A stretch of 64,000 nucleotides of DNA from Massilia glaciei (GTDB lineage Bacteria; Pseudomonadota; Gammaproteobacteria; Burkholderiales; Burkholderiaceae_D). Location: assembly GCF_003011895.2 (NCBI RefSeq), contig NZ_PXWF02000114.1, positions 1-64,000 on the forward strand, written 5' to 3'. The translations under genes and the position numbers were made by a program. This document shows, piece by piece, positions 61,320 through 64,000 of the stretch (its first letter is position 1; every line of letters starts with the position of its first letter). Below the pieces are notes generated by a model. That model saw only the letters and a list, made by a program, of their open reading frames with translations, had not been told where the DNA came from and ran no database searches.

Positions 61320-61989
61320 GCGCGCCCACCGTCGCCAGTTCCACGCGCATGGCGTCGATGACGGCCTTGTAGTCGGTCTTGCCAAAAATCGCCGAGCCGG
61401 CCACGAAGGTGTCGGCGCCGGCCGCCGCGGCGGCCGCGATGTTCTCGGTCTTGATGCCGCCGTCGACCTCGAGCATGATGTCGCGGCCCGAATCGTCGAT
61501 CATGCGGCGCGCCAGCGCGATCTTTTTAAGCGCCCCGGGAATGAACGACTGGCCGCCAAAGCCCGGGTTGACCGACATGATCAGGATCATGTCGATCTTG
61601 TCCATCACATGGTCGAGGAAGTGCAGCGGGGTGCCCGGGTTGAACACCAGGCCGGCCTTGCAGCCGTTGTCGCGGATCAGCTGGAGCGAGCGGTCGATGT
61701 GCTCCGACGCCTCCGGGTGGAAGGTGATGATGTTGGCGCCGGCCTTGGCGAAGTCCGGGATCAGGCGGTCGACCGGCTTGACCATCAGGTGCACGTCGAT
61801 CGGCACCTGCACGTGCGGGCGGATCGCCTGGCACACCAGCGGGCCGATGGTCAGGTTGGGGACGTAGTGGTTGTCCATGACGTCGAAGTGGATGATGTCG
61901 GCGCCGGCGGCGACGACGTTGCGCACTTCCTCGCCGAGGCGGGCGAAGTCGGCGGACAGGATGCTGGGGGCGATGCGGTAGGTGGTCAT
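61306..61989 (-). CDS. rpe: Ribulose-phosphate 3-epimerase
   Basis: The 227-residue TIM-barrel enzyme interconverts ribulose 5-phosphate and xylulose 5-phosphate in the pentose phosphate pathway. [19 protein letters not shown] begins it; [19 protein letters not shown] holds metal-binding His and Asp, VDVHLMVKP the next pair, and [12 protein letters not shown] the phosphate site. It overlaps gph. The divergent apaG promoter region lies about 200 bases upstream. Confidence 0.97.
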   Translation of the reverse strand: MTTYRIAPSILSADFARLGEEVRNVVAAGADIIHFDVMDNHYVPNLTIGPLVCQAIRPHVQVPIDVHLMVKPVDRLIPDFAKAGANIITFHPEASEHIDRSLQLIRDNGCKAGLVFNPGTPLHFLDHVMDKIDMILIMSVNPGFGGQSFIPGALKKIALARRMIDDSGRDIMLEVDGGIKTENIAAAAAAGADTFVAGSAIFGKTDYKAVIDAMRVELATVGAHAGR

Positions 61990-62117
61990 GGCGTGGCCGG
62001 GCAGTTATGGATGCGCTATTTTACGCTGCGCCCGGAAACTTATCGTGCCGGCCCCCAATCGGGCCGCCCATTGTATGATTGCATCGAAGGCGCGCCTGGG
62101 CGGGCGCTTATATGTAC

Positions 62118-62153
62118 ACGAACATGCGCACGAACATGCGCACGAATATGCGC
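62118..62153. repeat. Three 12-bp tandem repeats ACGAACATGCGC upstream of apaG
   Basis: ACGAACATGCGC occurs twice perfectly and once with one change (ACGAATATGCGC). It lies 37-72 bases before the apaG ATG. In one frame it would encode repeated MRTN. Confidence 0.95.
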
Positions 62154-62189
62154 ACGAGCAATTTTAATAGTTCTTACCAAGGATATCCC

Positions 62190-62561
62190 ATGGAATACGC
62201 TTTCGACGTCAACGTCAAGACCCAGTACATCCCGGAGCAGTCGGACCCCGAGCGCCCGCTGTTCGTGTTCAGTTACGCGATCACGATCAAGAACACGGGC
62301 ACGGTGGCCGCGCAGCTCATTTCGCGCCACTGGGTCATCATTAACGGCAACAACCAGACCGAGGAGGTGCGCGGCCTCGGCGTGGTCGGCCATCAGCCGC
62401 TGCTGCAGCCGGGTGAGCAGTTCGAATACACGAGCGGCACCCAGATCTCGACGCCGCAGGGCTCGATGTTCGGCGAGTTTTTCTGCGTGGCCGAGGACGG
62501 GCACCAGTTCGAGGCCAAAATCCCCGAATTCATGCTCTCGCTGCCGCGCACGCTGCACTGA
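62190..62561 (+). CDS. apaG: ApaG protein
   Basis: The 123-residue protein shows the ApaG fold: VNVKTQYIPEQSDPERPLFV, FSYAITIKNTGTVAAQLISR, HWVIINGN, GVVGHQPLLQPGEQFEYTSG and FEAKIPEFMLSLP. In other bacteria ApaG is linked to copper/cobalt and magnesium balance and to Ap4A metabolism, but its exact role is open. AAGGA lies before the ATG at 62190. It is followed by a converging small gene and mltA. Confidence 0.95.
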   Translation: MEYAFDVNVKTQYIPEQSDPERPLFVFSYAITIKNTGTVAAQLISRHWVIINGNNQTEEVRGLGVVGHQPLLQPGEQFEYTSGTQISTPQGSMFGEFFCVAEDGHQFEAKIPEFMLSLPRTLH

Positions 62562-62732
62562 TCAAGCGGGCGGGAGGTCGTCGCCCGGAAGCTTTTTCTC
62601 GGGCGGCGCCTGTGCGATCCGCTCCTGTTTTTCGGGCTCACGGCCCGAAAACATCGTCCACCAGACGATGAACACCAGCAGGCCCAGCGCCGCCGCCGCC
62701 TCAACCATCAATAGCCACATACCGATCCCCAT
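62562..62732 (-). CDS. Small single-pass membrane protein
   Basis: Up to 56 residues: a membrane helix (MWLLMVEAAAALGLLVFIVWW) near the start, given here as WLLMVEAAAALGLLVFIVW, followed by a charged tail rich in K, E and P (GREPEKQERIAQAPPEKKL). The outermost start at 62732 overlaps the mltA ATG on the other strand by two bases; a start at 62720 with GGGG upstream is more natural. The function is unknown. The same kind of small protein next to mltA occurs in related bacteria, from memory. Confidence 0.55.
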   Translation of the reverse strand: MGIGMWLLMVEAAAALGLLVFIVWWTMFSGREPEKQERIAQAPPEKKLPGDDLPPA

Positions 62733-63959
62733 GTCATATACACGCCGTAGTTTACCCGTTTCGGCCGGCCTCGGCACGATCGCCTGCGCCGCCGTGCTGG
62801 CCGCCTGCACCACGCCGGCGCCAAGGCCGCCGCTCGTGATGCCGCCGCCGGTGCTGGTGGTGTCGCCGCCCCTGGCCTTGCCGCCGGCGGAGCCCGAGGT
62901 CGCGCCGGCGCCGGCGCCGCTGCTCACGCCAAGCACCTTCGCGGCGCTGCCGGGCTGGCAGGGCGACGACCTGCGCGAGGCCTGGCCCGCGTTCATGGCC
63001 TCGTGCGGCGCGCTGGGCAAAAAGCCACAGTGGGCCGCGCCATGCGCGACGGCGCGCGCGCTCGACGGCGCCAACGGCGCCGGGGTGCGCGAATTTTTCG
63101 AGTCCAATTTCGTGCCGCACCAGGTGCGCGCGGCCGGCGGCGCAGACACCGGCCTGATCACCGGCTACTACGAGCCGCTGCTGCGCGGCGCGCGCAAACG
63201 CGGCGGCGCCTTCCAGACGCCGCTGTACGGCGTGCCCGACGACATGGTCACGGTCGAGCTGGCCGGGGTCTATCCGGCGCTCAAGACGATGCGCTTGCGC
63301 GGGCGCGTGGTCGGCAAAAAAGTGGTCCCCTACGACACGCGCGCCGAAATCGCGGCCTCCGGCATCGCCGGCAAGGAGTTGCTGTGGGTCGACGATGCGG
63401 TCGAGGCCTTCTTCCTCGAGGTGCAAGGTTCGGCAGGGTCGCGCTCGACGGCGGGCGCGAAACGGTGCGCGTCGCCTATGCCGACCAGAACGGCCATCCG
63501 TACAAGGCGATCGGCCGCTGGCTGGTGGAGCAGGGCGAAATGACCGCGGCCCAGGCCTCGGCCCAAAGCATCAAGGCGTGGATCGTGGCCAACCCGACGC
63601 GCCGCCAGGAGCTGTTCAACGTCAATCCGAGCGCGGTGTTTTTCCGCGAGGAGCGCCTGCCCGATCCGCGCGTCGGCCCCAAGGGCGCGCTCGGCGTGCC
63701 GCTCACGCCCTCGCGCTCGATCGCGGTCGACCCGTCCCATCTGCCGCTTGGCGCGCCGGTGTTCCTGTCGACCACGCAATCGAACAGCGAGGTGCCGATG
63801 CAGCGCCTGGTCATGGCGCAGGACACCGGCGGCGCCATCCGAGGCGAAGTGAGGGCCGATTTTTTCTTCGGTTTTGGCCATGAGGCGTCGGAGAACGCGG
63901 GACGCATGAAGCAGCGCGGGTCGCTTTGGGTGTTGCTGCCAAAGCCGGCCGCGCCGTGA
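62731..63959 (+). pseudogene. mltA: Membrane-bound lytic murein transglycosylase A, one-base frameshift
   Basis: The N-terminal frame (ATG 62731) has a lipoprotein signal ending LAAC (residues about 20-24), then WQGDDLREAWPAFMASCGAL, GLITGYYEPLLRGARKRGG and LLWVDDAVEAFFLEVQGS. The C-terminal frame, one base out, has RVALDGGRETVRVAYADQNG, DPSHLPLGAPVFLSTT and MAQDTGGAIRGEVRADFFFG (catalytic Asp). The frames meet near 63430: GGTTCGGCAGG should read GGTTCGGGCAGG, so one G is missing. Without it, the lytic transglycosylase that cleaves peptidoglycan would be complete. A sequencing error in a short G-run is as likely as a true mutation. Confidence 0.88.
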
Positions 63960-64000
63960 GGTTTTGCTACTAAAACTGGCGCAAAACATGATTTCTTGAG

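Noticed and set aside
61162-63543. A 793-residue plus-strand protein covering rpe and mltA
   Set aside because: It joins antisense of gph and rpe, part of apaG out of frame, and mltA; only the mltA part from 62731 is real.

Overview
The window comes from a high-GC bacterial chromosome. The gene set and order fit a betaproteobacterium of the Massilia/Telluria/Duganella kind (Oxalobacteraceae): trpE-G-D-C with gph and rpe on one strand, apaG and mltA on the other, a long-form isocitrate lyase, an iron-sulfur photolyase and many secreted proteins. The assignment rests on family resemblance and layout only; no search was run.

Bases 1-7.8 kb are a type VI secretion effector locus: the end of a VgrG spike, a lipase effector, a Tli4-type lipoprotein immunity gene, a second diverged and C-terminally truncated immunity copy, and a PAAR tip gene. 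An ISL3-family insertion sequence (4562-6204) with an 8-bp target duplication sits exactly at the start codon of a PAAR remnant left by the duplication. Bases 8.2-16 kb carry a secreted S9 peptidase, an exported HAF-repeat/PKD protein and a SWIM-SNF2 helicase. At 17-20.4 kb a secreted alpha/beta hydrolase, a BlaI-type repressor and an M56 membrane protease ending in HEAT-like repeats overlap as one operon, with a palindromic operator candidate in front. Then come a methyltransferase, a rhodanese, an ArsR regulator with its membrane partner, secreted proteins, a CAP protein and aceA.

At 28 kb two truncated genes (serine hydrolase and HxlR regulator) meet at a deletion scar. From 31.6 to 36.9 kb a group typical of light/DNA-repair loci appears: an iron-sulfur (6-4)-type photolyase, a MerR regulator, a Trp-rich TIGR02450 protein and a short-chain dehydrogenase. 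Metabolic and transport genes follow (fasciclin, MYG1, aspartokinase, TauE/SafE exporter), then a MacAB-like three-gene ABC export operon.

The segment 46.4-52.1 kb is bracketed by an intact tRNA-Phe gene and a displaced copy of its 3' half in the same orientation, the layout left by integration into a tRNA gene. It carries a VapBC-like toxin-antitoxin pair, heptamer repeats, a second SWIM-SNF2 helicase and two small antitoxin-like genes, but no integrase. The rest is housekeeping: a UbiH-type hydroxylase, DsbC and an M61 peptidase, then trpC, trpD, trpG and trpE behind a Trp-rich leader peptide and attenuator hairpin. A remnant of a LysE-type transporter lies between trpD and trpC. gph, rpe, apaG and an mltA gene with a one-base frameshift close the window.
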